A model generated the notes under the pieces. That model saw only the letters and a program-made list of their open reading frames with translations, ran no database searches and was not told the DNA's origin. A DNA stretch of 64,000 nt, from assembly GCA_016213325.1 (NCBI GenBank), contig JACRAY010000011.1:1-64000 (forward strand). Direction: 5' to 3'. This document shows, piece after piece, positions 16,624 to 25,028 of the stretch; the stretch's first letter is position 1; each line of letters starts with the position of its first letter. The stretch is from Burkholderiales bacterium (GTDB lineage: Bacteria; Pseudomonadota; Gammaproteobacteria; Burkholderiales; Burkholderiaceae_C). The translations under genes and the position numbers were made by a program.

Positions 16624-17853
16624 ATGACGTACCCCATCCTAGGCGCCCTGCGCGTCATAGAAAGCTCGGCCTTCATCGCGGCGCCGCTGGCCGGCCTGAC
16701 ACTGGCGCAGTTCGGCGCCGACGTGATCCGGGTGGACCTGCCGGGCGGCGGCATCGACTACGCGCGCATGCCCCGCATGCCGCATCCCGAGGGCAAGGGG
16801 CGCAGCCTGTACTGGACCGGCCTGAACAAGGGCAAGCGCTCGGTCGCGATCGACCTGCGCCGGCCCGAAGGCCGCGAGCTGGTGCAGGCGCTCGCTACCG
16901 CGCCGGGGCCGGACGCGGGTGTGCTGCTCACCAACATCGGCACGCCCTGGCTGGCGCACGAGGTGCTGGCCGCGCGCCGCGCCGACATGATCACGTGCAC
17001 CATCCAGGGCAACCCCGACGGCAGCACGGCGGTGGACTACACCGTGAACTGCGCGACCGGCTATCCCTACGTGACGGGCGGCGGCTCGGCGCAGCAGCCG
17101 GTGAACCATGTTCTGCCGGCCTGGGACATCGCGTGTGCCTATCAGGCCGCATTCGCCGTGGTGGCGGCGGTGGACCGGCGGCGCCGCACGGGCGAAGGCA
17201 CCCAGATGAAGCTGGCGCTGGCGGACGCGGCCTTCACCATGCTGTCGCACCTCGGCGTGCTGGCAGAGGCCGAGCTGCTGCAGCAGGAGCGCCCTTCCAT
17301 CGGCAACCACCTGTACGGCGCGTTCGGCCGCGACTTCGCTTGCGCCGATGGGCACCGCCTGATGGTGGTGGCGATCTCGGCCAGCCAGTGGAAGTGCCTG
17401 GTCAGCGCTTGCGGCATCGGCGAAGGCGTGGCTGCGCTGCAGCGCTCGACCGGCGTCGACCTGGCGGACGAAGCGCAGCGCTTCGAGGCCCGCGACGCCA
17501 TCGCCGCACTGATCGAGCCCTGGTTCGCCGTCCGCACGCGCGAGCAGGCGATCCGCGAGCTCGAAGCGCACAAGGCCACGTGGGGCCGTTATGGCAACGT
17601 GGGTGAACTGCTGGCGGGCGACCCGCGCGTGAATGCCGCCACCAACCCGGTGTTCGAGCGCATCGAGACGCCGGGCATCGGAGCGCACATCGCGGCGGGT
17701 TCCGCCGTGCGAGTGGCTTCACTCGGGCGCGAACCGACGGCGCCGGCCCCGCTGCTGGGCGCCCACACCGACGAGGTGCTGCACGAAGTGCTGGGGCTGG
17801 ACAGCGCCGCCGTCGGCCGGCTGCACGACGCGGGCGTGGTGGCGGCGGCCTGA
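16624..17853 (+). CDS. mct: Mct-type family III CoA-transferase (2-methylfumaryl-CoA isomerase-like)
   Basis: A 409-residue CaiB/BaiF protein whose blocks closely resemble my memory of Chloroflexus mesaconyl-CoA C1-C4 CoA transferase: SSAFIAAPLAGLTLAQFGAD, SLYWTGLNKGKRSVAIDL, GSTAVDYTVN with candidate catalytic Asp138, PVNHVLPAWDIA and GNHLYGAFGRDF. That enzyme moves CoA within mesaconyl-CoA from C1 to C4. If the function is kept, the product would feed the Ich/Meh-type hydratase and citramalyl-CoA lyase encoded 10-15 kb away. A related intramolecular or intermolecular CoA transfer on another unsaturated diacid is the alternative. Confidence 0.72.
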   Translation: MTYPILGALRVIESSAFIAAPLAGLTLAQFGADVIRVDLPGGGIDYARMPRMPHPEGKGRSLYWTGLNKGKRSVAIDLRRPEGRELVQALATAPGPDAGVLLTNIGTPWLAHEVLAARRADMITCTIQGNPDGSTAVDYTVNCATGYPYVTGGGSAQQPVNHVLPAWDIACAYQAAFAVVAAVDRRRRTGEGTQMKLALADAAFTMLSHLGVLAEAELLQQERPSIGNHLYGAFGRDFACADGHRLMVVAISASQWKCLVSACGIGEGVAALQRSTGVDLADEAQRFEARDAIAALIEPWFAVRTREQAIRELEAHKATWGRYGNVGELLAGDPRVNAATNPVFERIETPGIGAHIAAGSAVRVASLGREPTAPAPLLGAHTDEVLHEVLGLDSAAVGRLHDAGVVAAA

Positions 17854-17865
17854 GCGTTCCCGGGC

Positions 17866-18252
17866 TCAGCGCGCAGCGTGCCCGGCCGGCGCCACGTAGG
17901 CCGCGCGCGACTTGCGCACCTTGGCATGGTTGGCGTCGGCCCACTCGACCAGCCCGCGCAGCGGCTTCAGGAAAGAGCGGCCCAGCGCCGTCAGGGTGTA
18001 CTCCACCTTCGGCGGGATGGTGGGGAAGACCTCGCGCGAGACCAGCCCGTCCTGCTCCAGCCGGCGCAGCGTCTGCGCCAGCATGCGCTGCGAGATGTCG
18101 GGGATGTTGCCCTTCAGCACCGAGAAGCGCAGCGTGCCGCCTTCCTCCAGCGTCATCAGCACCAGCATGCTCCAGCGGTCGCCCATGCGGTCGAGCACGT
18201 CGCGCACGGGGCAGCGGTCGGAGAAATCGGCGGTGGACTTGTGCAGCGTCAT
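17866..18252 (-). CDS. HxlR-family transcriptional regulator
   Basis: A 128-residue winged-helix protein of the HxlR/DUF24 type: Cys15 in [16 protein letters not shown], the recognition-helix region [27 protein letters not shown] split over two helices, and [10 protein letters not shown] near the wing. A single N-terminal Cys in this family often senses redox or electrophiles such as quinones. I start at ATG 18252; the frame is open further upstream but shows no HxlR homology there. It is divergent from an NmrA-like oxidoreductase gene, its likely target. It converges on the Mct gene with a 12-bp gap. Confidence 0.88.
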   Translation of the reverse strand: MTLHKSTADFSDRCPVRDVLDRMGDRWSMLVLMTLEEGGTLRFSVLKGNIPDISQRMLAQTLRRLEQDGLVSREVFPTIPPKVEYTLTALGRSFLKPLRGLVEWADANHAKVRKSRAAYVAPAGHAAR

Positions 18253-18389
18253 GGCGGGCTTCCCGGGGTCGGTTACTTCGCGGTCACCTGCGCACTTCGC
18301 GCTCCCTTCTTGCGGACGCTGCAGGCTGGCCACATCATACCGGCACCAGCTTACGAACCGGATATTGGTTACTGAAAGGAACTTGAACC
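18253..18389. promoter_or_regulatory. Divergent HxlR/NmrA promoter region
   Basis: This 137-bp gap holds a direct repeat GGTTACT (18271-18277 and 18367-18373) and a short inverted repeat AACC-N7-GGTT (18356-18370) with GATATT, a possible -10, in its centre. Two such sites flanking a divergent promoter pair are plausible HxlR operators, but the symmetry is weak. Confidence 0.35.
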
Positions 18390-19274
18390 ATGGAACCCAC
18401 CCTCCTCGTCACCGGCGCCTCGGGCCAGCTCGGCGCCCGCGTGCTCCACCACCTGCTGCACACCCTGAAGGTGCCCGCCGGCCGGGTCTTTGCGGCCAGC
18501 CGCAAGCCCGAAGCGCTCGCCGAATGGGCGGCCCAGGGCGTCACGGTGCGTGCCGCCGACTTCGACAACGCCGATGCGCTGCCTGCAGCCTTCCAGGGCG
18601 TGCAGCGCGTGCTGGTGGTCAGCACCGATGCGCTCGACCGGCCGGGCCGCCGGCTGGAGCAGCACCGCAACGCGCTCCGCGCGGCCGAACAGGCCGGCGT
18701 GGCGCATCTGGTCTACACCTCCATGCCGAAGCCGGAATCCTCCGCCGTGCTGTTCGCGCCCGACCACGCGGGCACCGAAGCGGCGCTCGCGGCCAGCGCG
18801 CTGCCCGGCTGGACCGTGCTGCGTGACAACTGGTACTTCGAGAACCAGCTGATGGGTCTGGCGCCGGCGATCGCTTCGGGCAAGTGGTACAGCGCCGAGG
18901 GTGACGGCCGCATCGCGCACATCGCGCGCGACGACGTGGCGCGTGCAGCCGCCTGCGTGCTGGCCGGCAACGCGGCGGGCAAGACGCGGTACACCCTCAC
19001 CGGGTGCAGGGCGTACTCGCGCCAGGAAATCGTGTCGCTGCTCAGCCGCGCAACGGGCAAGCCCATCGAGGTGGTGCCGGTGCCGCTGGAAGGGCTGGTG
19101 CAGGGGATGGTCGCAGCGGGCATGCCGCAGCCCATCGCGCGCGTGGTCGCTTCGTTCGATGCCAACACCGCAGCGGGCGGCCTGGCCGACGTGACGGGCG
19201 ACTACCGGGCGCTCACGGGCGTGGAGCCGCAGTCGTTCGAGGCGTGGGTGGCGGCCAGCCGGCTGGCGGCCTGA
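18390..19274 (+). CDS. NmrA-like NAD(P)-dependent oxidoreductase (QorB-type)
   Basis: A 294-residue atypical SDR with the N-terminal nucleotide-binding motif [13 protein letters not shown] and the NmrA/QorB pattern VYTSMPKP and [10 protein letters not shown]. Proteins of this type reduce quinones with NADPH or act as redox sensors. The divergent HxlR regulator with one N-terminal Cys supports a quinone/electrophile response unit, as in the known hxlR-qorB pairing. It has a normal length and shows no link to the CoA operons around it. Confidence 0.82.
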   Translation: MEPTLLVTGASGQLGARVLHHLLHTLKVPAGRVFAASRKPEALAEWAAQGVTVRAADFDNADALPAAFQGVQRVLVVSTDALDRPGRRLEQHRNALRAAEQAGVAHLVYTSMPKPESSAVLFAPDHAGTEAALAASALPGWTVLRDNWYFENQLMGLAPAIASGKWYSAEGDGRIAHIARDDVARAAACVLAGNAAGKTRYTLTGCRAYSRQEIVSLLSRATGKPIEVVPVPLEGLVQGMVAAGMPQPIARVVASFDANTAAGGLADVTGDYRALTGVEPQSFEAWVAASRLAA

Positions 19275-19280
19275 AGGTCC

Positions 19281-19299
19281 ATCTTTGCACGGTTAAGAT
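19281..19299. promoter_or_regulatory. Putative TetR operator upstream of its own gene
   Basis: ATCT-N11-AGAT with GTTA directly before AGAT forms a 19-bp imperfect palindrome. The same 19-bp layout occurs twice in the divergent promoter region at 24902-24920 and 24971-24989. Its position just upstream of the tetR start at 19310 suggests autoregulation. Confidence 0.6.
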
Positions 19300-19309
19300 G
19301 CGCAGGCCG

Positions 19310-19942
19310 ATGCCTGCCGCCAAACGAAAAGCCAAGACCGCCTACCACCACGGCAACCTGCGCGAGGAACTGGTGACGCAGGGCCTGGCCATGCTCGAAT
19401 CCGAAGGCCAGGCCGCGCTCACCATGCGCGAGATCGCGCGGCGCACCGGTGTCACGCAGACGGCGCCGCTGCACCACTTCGAGGGCAAGGCCGGCCTGCT
19501 GGCCGCGATTGCGGCGCTGGGGTTTCGCATGCTGTTCGACCAGCGCATGCAGGCCATGAAGGACCGCCGCGACCCCGAAGACCGGCTGATGGCAGTGCTG
19601 CTGTCGTACGTGGAGTTCGCGCGCGCACATCCCGCGCTGTTCCACCTGATGCACGGGCCCGAGATCCCGGACAAGTCGCGCTTCCCGGAACTCAACGATG
19701 CGGCGATCCGCTCGTACAGCGTGCTGGAAACGGCGGTGGCCGACTACCTGCTGGCGCACGAGGGCAACATGGAGCGGCGGCGCGAGGCCACGCTGGCGGC
19801 CTGGACCGCCTGCCACGGGCTGGCCCACATCATGACCAGCCCGCAGAACACGCCGACCTACGTGCTACGCAAGGACCCGGCGGGCACTGCGCGCGCCATC
19901 TTCGACATCTTCATCCACGGCATGGGGACCGGAAAGCGCTGA
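19310..19942 (+). CDS. TetR-family repressor
   Basis: A 210-residue TetR protein. The N-terminal HTH covers about residues 10-60 (YHHGNLREELV, then MREIARRTGVTQTAPLHHFEGK), followed by an all-helical ligand domain. An ATG at 19298 in the same frame would add four residues but would lie inside the putative operator, so I prefer 19310; this is not certain. The gene converges with the last gene of the 24.9-19.9 kb operon and shares an operator-like motif with that operon's promoter, so it probably represses that operon and responds to an acyl-CoA or acid ligand (inference). Confidence 0.85.
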   Translation: MPAAKRKAKTAYHHGNLREELVTQGLAMLESEGQAALTMREIARRTGVTQTAPLHHFEGKAGLLAAIAALGFRMLFDQRMQAMKDRRDPEDRLMAVLLSYVEFARAHPALFHLMHGPEIPDKSRFPELNDAAIRSYSVLETAVADYLLAHEGNMERRREATLAAWTACHGLAHIMTSPQNTPTYVLRKDPAGTARAIFDIFIHGMGTGKR

Positions 19943-19947
19943 GCGCC

Positions 19948-21078
19948 TCAGGCAGTCACTTCGAACAGGCCGGCCGCGCCCATGCCGCCGCCCACGCACA
20001 TCGTGACCACCACGTAGCGCACGCCGCGCCGCCGTCCTTCGATGAGCGCGTGGCCGGCCATCCGCGCGCCGCTCATGCCGAACGGGTGGCCGATGGCGAT
20101 GGCGCCGCCGTTGACGTTGATCCGGTCCATCGGGATTTGCAGGCGCTCCTGGCAATACAGCACCTGCACCGCAAAGGCCTCGTTCAGTTCCCACAGGCCG
20201 ATGTCGTCGGCCCTCAGACCTGCGCGTGCCAGCAGCTTGGGTACTGCGAACACCGGCCCTATGCCCATCTCCGACGGGTCGCAGCCGGCGACCGCGAAGC
20301 CGCGGAACCAGCCCAGGGGCCGCAGCCCCTGCGCGCTGCACGCGGCGCCCGACACCACCACGCAAGCCGCCGCGCCGTCGGAGAGCTGGCTCGCGCTGCC
20401 TGCCGTCACCGTGCCGCCTTCCAGCACCGGGGCCAGCGCTGCGAGCCCCTGCGCCGTCGATTCGCGCGCGCCTTCGTCAAGGGCGAGCGGCGCCGACGGC
20501 AGCGCCACGATCTCGTCGCTGAACGCGCCACGCGCGCGCGCCTGCGCATGCCGCTGCTGGCTCAGCAGGCCGTAGGCGTCCTGCCGCTCGCGCCCTATGC
20601 CGTAGCGGCGCGCGACGAGTTCTGCAGTCTCCAGCATCGGCATGTAGACCTGCGGCCGCGCGGCGGCAAGCGTCGGTTCCTCGCGCATGTGCTTGTTGGT
20701 GTGCTCGCGCACGCAGCTCACCGACTCGCTGCCACCCGCCACGGCGACGTCCATGGCACCGGCCTGGATGGCGTGCGCCGCCATCGCGATGGCCTGCAGC
20801 CCCGAGGAGCAGTAGCGGTTGACGGTGGCGCCCGGCACGCTGTCGGGCAAGCCCGCCGCCAGCGCGCTGATGCGGCCCAGGTTGAAGCCGTTGGCGCCTT
20901 CGGGGAAAGCGCAGCCGAGGATCACGTCGTCCACGGCGTCTGCCGGCACGCCCGCGCGCTGCAGCGCGTGGCCCACCACGTGCGCGCCCAGCGTGGCGCC
21001 GTGGGTGGCACGGTAGGCCCCCTTGAAGGCCCGGCCGATGGGCGTGCGGGCGAACGAAACGATGGCGGCGTCTTGCAT
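19948..21078 (-). CDS. Thiolase (acetyl-CoA acetyltransferase type)
   Basis: A 376-residue thiolase: nucleophile Cys90 in [29 protein letters not shown] and the C-terminal [11 protein letters not shown]. It is the last gene of a four-gene minus-strand operon with a dienoyl-CoA reductase-like SDR, an AMP-forming ligase and a CoA-binding protein, and would perform the final thiolytic cleavage. The start ATG at 21078 lies 21 bp after the preceding stop. It ends 5 bp from the convergent TetR gene. Confidence 0.9.
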   Translation of the reverse strand: MQDAAIVSFARTPIGRAFKGAYRATHGATLGAHVVGHALQRAGVPADAVDDVILGCAFPEGANGFNLGRISALAAGLPDSVPGATVNRYCSSGLQAIAMAAHAIQAGAMDVAVAGGSESVSCVREHTNKHMREEPTLAAARPQVYMPMLETAELVARRYGIGRERQDAYGLLSQQRHAQARARGAFSDEIVALPSAPLALDEGARESTAQGLAALAPVLEGGTVTAGSASQLSDGAAACVVVSGAACSAQGLRPLGWFRGFAVAGCDPSEMGIGPVFAVPKLLARAGLRADDIGLWELNEAFAVQVLYCQERLQIPMDRINVNGGAIAIGHPFGMSGARMAGHALIEGRRRGVRYVVVTMCVGGGMGAAGLFEVTA

Positions 21079-21099
21079 GGAATGCTTCCTCGATGGGTG

Positions 21100-22491
21100 T
21101 CAGGCGTGGTGGCGGGCGTACGCGCCCAACGCTGCCACGGCGTCGGTCTCGCTCGCGAACACGGCCAGGCCGTGGCCGGCAAACGCTTGCCGGATGCGGC
21201 CGTCCGGTGAGCTGAAGACGGCGGGCTTGCCGCTCGCGTGCACGGCGGCCGCTGTCTCGGCAGCGAAGCGAGGCACGTCGTAGCCCGTGCCCGCGACCGC
21301 CAGCAGGCTCAGCGCCAGCGCATCGCAATTCGGGTCGTGCAGCACGGCGGACACGCTGCGTTCCAGCAGCGCCGCGTCGGCCAGCAGCATGGCGGTGAGG
21401 TCCACCGGGTTGCGGCTGCGCGAGAACGGCGGCAGCAGCGCGTCGAGTTCCGAAATCGTAGACGGTGAGACCTGCGCCAGCGCCAGGCCCTGGGCGTCGC
21501 AGGCATCGGCGCCCATCACGCAGGACGCGCCGCTGTTGCTCACGATAGCCACGCGCGGCAGCCGAGGCGGCCGGCCCGCGGCGAGGTACAGCGCGGCGCT
21601 GGCCGTGAGTTCGGGCAGGCTCGCCACCAGCCGGCAGCCCTGCGCTTCCAGCGTCCGTGCCAGCCGGCCATCGCTGGTGCCCTCGGATCCCGTGTGGCAG
21701 TGGGCCATGCGTGCGCCGCTGGCACTGCGCGCGGCCGCCAGCGCCAGCACCGGGACGCCGCGCGAGCGCGCCAGCCCCAGCGCCGCTTCCAGCGCGCCCA
21801 GGTCGCGCGCCTCCTCCAGGTAAAGCAGCACCAGCGAGACCGTGGGATCATCGAGCACGCCCTGCACGAAGTCGCTGACTTCCACGTCGGCCTGGTTGCC
21901 CGTGGTGCAGACATAGCGCACCCCCAGGCCGTTGTCGCGCAGCATCGCGTAGGCCGAAGCTCCCACTGCACCGCTCTGCGCCACCACGGCCACCGGCCCG
22001 TCCTGCGGCGCGAAGTCCTGGTAGATGGAGGCGAAAGACAGCACGGCGCCGGTGCCGAAGTTGGCGGTGCCTATGGTGTTGGGCCCCAGCAGGCGCAGCC
22101 CGCCTTCGGCCGCGGCCGCCAGCAGGTCGGCCTGCGCCAGCCGGCCCTGCGGGCCCATCTCGGCAAAGCCCGATGAAAACAGGATCGCGCTGCGCGCGCC
22201 GGCGCGCACGCACGCTTCGACCTGCGCGAGCGCCGCCGTGGCGGGCACGCTGAGGATCACGCAGTCGGGCGCCTGCGGCAGCTCGTCGAGCGAAGTGTAG
22301 GAACGCAGGCCCTGCACCGGCTCACCGCGCTGGGTGACGGGATAGAGCGCGCCGCCGTAGCCGTGGCGCAGCAGGTAGTGCAGCGGCCGACCGCCGATCT
22401 TGAGGATGCTGTCAGAGGCGCCGACTACGGCGATGGAGCGCGGGCGCAGCAGGCTTTCGATGGTGCGCTCCCGCGCCAGCACGGTGTTCAT
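21100..22491 (-). CDS. CoA-binding protein, alpha half of an ADP-forming acyl-CoA synthetase
   Basis: A 463-residue protein matching only the alpha part of ADP-forming synthetases: a CoA-binding Rossmann domain at the start (LLRPRSIAVVGASDS) and two succinyl-CoA-synthetase-like domains. The His of AHCHTGSEG near residue 265 lies where the phosphorylated His is found. The ATP-grasp beta half seen in the 703-residue relative at 9654-11765 is missing, and no separate beta gene is nearby. It may pair with a beta subunit encoded elsewhere, or it may act as a CoA-binding or regulatory partner of the adjacent AMP-forming ligase. It overlaps that ligase's stop by 4 bp. Confidence 0.8.
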   Translation of the reverse strand: MNTVLARERTIESLLRPRSIAVVGASDSILKIGGRPLHYLLRHGYGGALYPVTQRGEPVQGLRSYTSLDELPQAPDCVILSVPATAALAQVEACVRAGARSAILFSSGFAEMGPQGRLAQADLLAAAAEGGLRLLGPNTIGTANFGTGAVLSFASIYQDFAPQDGPVAVVAQSGAVGASAYAMLRDNGLGVRYVCTTGNQADVEVSDFVQGVLDDPTVSLVLLYLEEARDLGALEAALGLARSRGVPVLALAAARSASGARMAHCHTGSEGTSDGRLARTLEAQGCRLVASLPELTASAALYLAAGRPPRLPRVAIVSNSGASCVMGADACDAQGLALAQVSPSTISELDALLPPFSRSRNPVDLTAMLLADAALLERSVSAVLHDPNCDALALSLLAVAGTGYDVPRFAAETAAAVHASGKPAVFSSPDGRIRQAFAGHGLAVFASETDAVAALGAYARHHA

Positions 22492-24017
22492 GCGGTGCTT
22501 TCCTCGATCAGGCCGCGCATGGCGGCCTTCAGCAGCTTGCCGGTGCCGGACGCCGGCAGGCGCTCCATCACGCGCCAGCGCCGCGGAATCTTGTAGGGCG
22601 CGAGGCGCTCGCGCAGGAAGCGCTCGAGCTCTGCGAGGCTCACCGACTTGCCGGCCTGCGGCTCGATGAAGGCGACGATTTCCTCGTCGCCCCCGGTCGC
22701 GTACCCGAGCACCGCGCACTGGGCGATGCCCGGAAACGCCGCTATGGCGGCTTCCACCTCGGCCGGGTAGACGTTGAAGCCGCCGTGGATGATCAGCTCC
22801 TTGATGCGCCCGGCGATGCGCAGCTCGCCGCCGGGGCCCTGGCAAGCCAGGTCGCCGGTATGCAGCCAGCCATCGGCATCGATCGTTTCGCGCGTCTGGA
22901 CCGGGTCGCGGTAGTAGCCCTTCATCAGGTTGGGGCCGCGCACCCACAGCTCGCCTTCCTCGCCGGGCGCCACGGCGCGGCCCGCTGCGCCCCGCAAGCT
23001 CACTTCCACGCCGGGGAAGGGCAAGCCGATGCTGGCATCGGAAGGTGCCTCGCCGCCCAGCGTGCGGGTGACGGTCGGCCCGGCCTCGGTCAGGCCATAG
23101 CCGTGGTGCAGGCGCTGCCCCAGCAGGGCTTCGGCCGCCGCCTTGCGCGGCTTGTCGATCATCGAGCCGCCGATGTAGCACATGCGCAGGCGGTTCGGCG
23201 CCAGCCTCGCGCCGCTTGCCGCCGCCCACTCGAGCAGCCGCGCATACATCGCCGGCACGCCCTGGAAGATGGTGATGCCGTCGTCGCGGATGGCGGCGGC
23301 CAGCTGGTCGGCGGAGAAGCGTGCCACCGGCAGCAGGCAGCCCCCGGCCGCCAGGGTGCACAGCATCACGGTGGTCAATCCGTACGAATGCGACATCGGC
23401 AGTGCGAAGTACACGCGGTCGGACGGCCCGGGCGTGCCCAGTGCCGCCGAGGTGTCCGCCAGGTAGCGCAGGCCCGCATGCGTGAGCATCACGCCCTTGG
23501 GGCTGCCGGTGCTGCCCGAGGTGTAGATCACCACCGCCACCTGCGACTGCGCGCTTTCTGCGGCCGGCTCGGGCTGCACGGCTTCATCGGCCGCGGACAG
23601 CGCCACCACGCCGATGCCGGGTAGCCCATGCTGCAAGGCGCCGGCGCGCTGCGCGTGCGCGCGTGCCGGTTCGGACACCGTGCTGGCGTAGATGCACAAG
23701 CGTGGCTGGGCGTGCTTGCGGATGGCATCCACTTCGGCCGCCGAGAGCCGGGCATTGATCGGCACCGCCCAGGCGTCGCAGCGCAGGGTGGCGAACAGGG
23801 CCACGATCATCTCCAGGCAGTTCTCCGCGACCAGGAGCACGCGGTCGCCCGCGCGCAAGCCGGCCGATCGCAGCGCGTCGGCCGCCAGGCCAATGCGCTG
23901 CGCAAGCTGCGCGTACGACACCTCTTCGCCCGCTTCGGTGACCACTGCGATGGCCGTGCCGCGTGACGCCGCCACCGCATCGACGATGGCATCCACGCTC
24001 AGCGCTGCGGGCGTCAC
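22488..24017 (-). CDS. AMP-forming acyl-CoA ligase
   Basis: A 509-residue ANL-family ligase with the P-loop VVIYTSGSTGSPKGVMLTH, the A5 motif HGYGLTEAGPT, the hinge segment GWLHTGDLACQ...GRIKELI and the C-terminal Lys in LPASGTGKLLK. It activates a carboxylate through an acyl-adenylate. It starts at GTG 24017 in a GTGA overlap with the SDR gene, so the two are translationally coupled. The substrate is not readable; the neighbouring dienoyl-CoA reductase-like SDR hints at an unsaturated or alicyclic acid. Confidence 0.87.
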   Translation of the reverse strand: MTPAALSVDAIVDAVAASRGTAIAVVTEAGEEVSYAQLAQRIGLAADALRSAGLRAGDRVLLVAENCLEMIVALFATLRCDAWAVPINARLSAAEVDAIRKHAQPRLCIYASTVSEPARAHAQRAGALQHGLPGIGVVALSAADEAVQPEPAAESAQSQVAVVIYTSGSTGSPKGVMLTHAGLRYLADTSAALGTPGPSDRVYFALPMSHSYGLTTVMLCTLAAGGCLLPVARFSADQLAAAIRDDGITIFQGVPAMYARLLEWAAASGARLAPNRLRMCYIGGSMIDKPRKAAAEALLGQRLHHGYGLTEAGPTVTRTLGGEAPSDASIGLPFPGVEVSLRGAAGRAVAPGEEGELWVRGPNLMKGYYRDPVQTRETIDADGWLHTGDLACQGPGGELRIAGRIKELIIHGGFNVYPAEVEAAIAAFPGIAQCAVLGYATGGDEEIVAFIEPQAGKSVSLAELERFLRERLAPYKIPRRWRVMERLPASGTGKLLKAAMRGLIEESTA

Positions 24018-24889
24018 GCCGCCTCCTGCTGCTTGTCCTGCGCGTCCTTGCGCCGGATGGCCTCGCGCATGGCCTGCCACTGCTCGTCGCTCAGGTCGGC
24101 CAGGTGGGTGAACGAGGCGCCGTTCTGGTAGTGCCCCGCGCCGTCGATCGCGATGGTTTCGCCGGTGAGCCACGCCACGCCGTCAGCCATGAGGAACACC
24201 GCCAGGTTCTGCAGCTCGCTCATGCGCCCCACGCGTTTCATGGGGTTGCGCACCACGCCGTCCTTCCACTCCTCGGTGGGGGACAGGCGCTTGTTGGCGC
24301 CCTCGGTCGGGAAGATGCCGGGCGCGATCGCGTTCAGGCGGATGCCGTAGGGCCCCCATTCGACCGCCAGCGACTTGGTCATCACGTCGATGCCGGCCTT
24401 CGACATGGCGGAAGGCACGACGAAGGGCGCACCCGTGCGCACCCAGGTGACCACGATGGAAATGATGGAGCCGGGGTGCTTGTCCGCGATCCATCGCTTG
24501 CCGATGGCCTGCGTGACGTAGAAGGTGCCGTGCAGCACGATGTTGGCGACCGCGTCGAAGCCGCGCGGCGACAGGTCCTGCGTGCGGCTCACGAAGTTGC
24601 CCGCTGCGTTGTTGACCAGGCCGTCGAGCGGGCCGCCGTCGGCCCAGATCGCTTCGACCATGCGCTCCACTTCCGCCGCATCGCGGATGTCGAGCGCGAA
24701 GGTCTTCACGCTGCCCCCGTACAGCTGCATCAGTTCGGCTGCGCAACCGTCGAGCACAGGCTTGCGCCGGCCGCAGATGTAGAGCTGCGCGCCCAGCTCG
24801 AGGTACCGGGCGGCGATCTCGCGGCCGAGCCCCGAACCGCCACCGGTGACCAGGATGCGCTTGCCCGCGAGCAGGTGGTTCTGGAACAT
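24014..24889 (-). CDS. SDR related to mitochondrial-type 2,4-dienoyl-CoA reductase
   Basis: A 291-residue SDR with TGGGSGLGREIA near residue 15 and NNAAGNFVSRTQDLS in the core. The usual YxxxK is replaced by SAMSK, so Ser stands where classical SDRs have Tyr. That substitution is known from 2,4-dienoyl-CoA reductase, and WGPYGIRLNAIAPG and PTEGANKRLSP also fit. It would reduce a conjugated dienoyl-CoA with NADPH, allowing oxidation of unsaturated acids. It is first in its operon and 139 bp from a divergent Bug receptor, with two putative TetR operators between them. Confidence 0.8.
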   Translation of the reverse strand: MFQNHLLAGKRILVTGGGSGLGREIAARYLELGAQLYICGRRKPVLDGCAAELMQLYGGSVKTFALDIRDAAEVERMVEAIWADGGPLDGLVNNAAGNFVSRTQDLSPRGFDAVANIVLHGTFYVTQAIGKRWIADKHPGSIISIVVTWVRTGAPFVVPSAMSKAGIDVMTKSLAVEWGPYGIRLNAIAPGIFPTEGANKRLSPTEEWKDGVVRNPMKRVGRMSELQNLAVFLMADGVAWLTGETIAIDGAGHYQNGASFTHLADLSDEQWQAMREAIRRKDAQDKQQEAA

Positions 24890-24901
24890 GGACGTCCTTG
24901 A

Positions 24902-24920
24902 AACTGATCAAAGTTAAGAT
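24902..24920. promoter_or_regulatory. Putative TetR operator upstream of the SDR operon
   Basis: AACT-N11-AGAT with GTTA before AGAT, one mismatch from the site in front of tetR. It is 13 bp upstream of the minus-strand SDR start at 24889, so binding would cover the promoter or leader of that operon. Confidence 0.55.
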
Positions 24921-24970
24921 TTGGGTGGGCGATGCTAGGGGTTAACACCGACCAAGTGCGCTTGAATTAT

Positions 24971-24989
24971 ATCTAATCAACGTTAAGAT
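24971..24989. promoter_or_regulatory. Putative TetR operator upstream of the Bug gene
   Basis: ATCT-N11-AGAT with GTTA before AGAT, the same 19-bp layout as at 19281-19299. It lies 40 bp upstream of the Bug start at 25029. The surrounding AT-rich stretch (24961-24995) stands out in GC-rich DNA and probably includes the Bug promoter. Confidence 0.55.
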
Positions 24990-25028
24990 TCAATCCAATT
25001 TCATGACCCCGCCCCCCGGAGAAACGCC

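Noticed and set aside
17850-17869. Short inverted repeat CTGAGC/GCTCAG at the convergent Mct/HxlR junction as a terminator
   Set aside because: The arms consist mainly of the two stop codons and their neighbours, there is no U-tract, and a similar CTGAG/CTCAG pair occurs at 19939-19951 for the same reason.
19298-19312. Alternative tetR start at ATG 19298
   Set aside because: It would place the start codon inside the putative TetR operator and adds only four non-conserved residues; 19310 is preferred but not proven.
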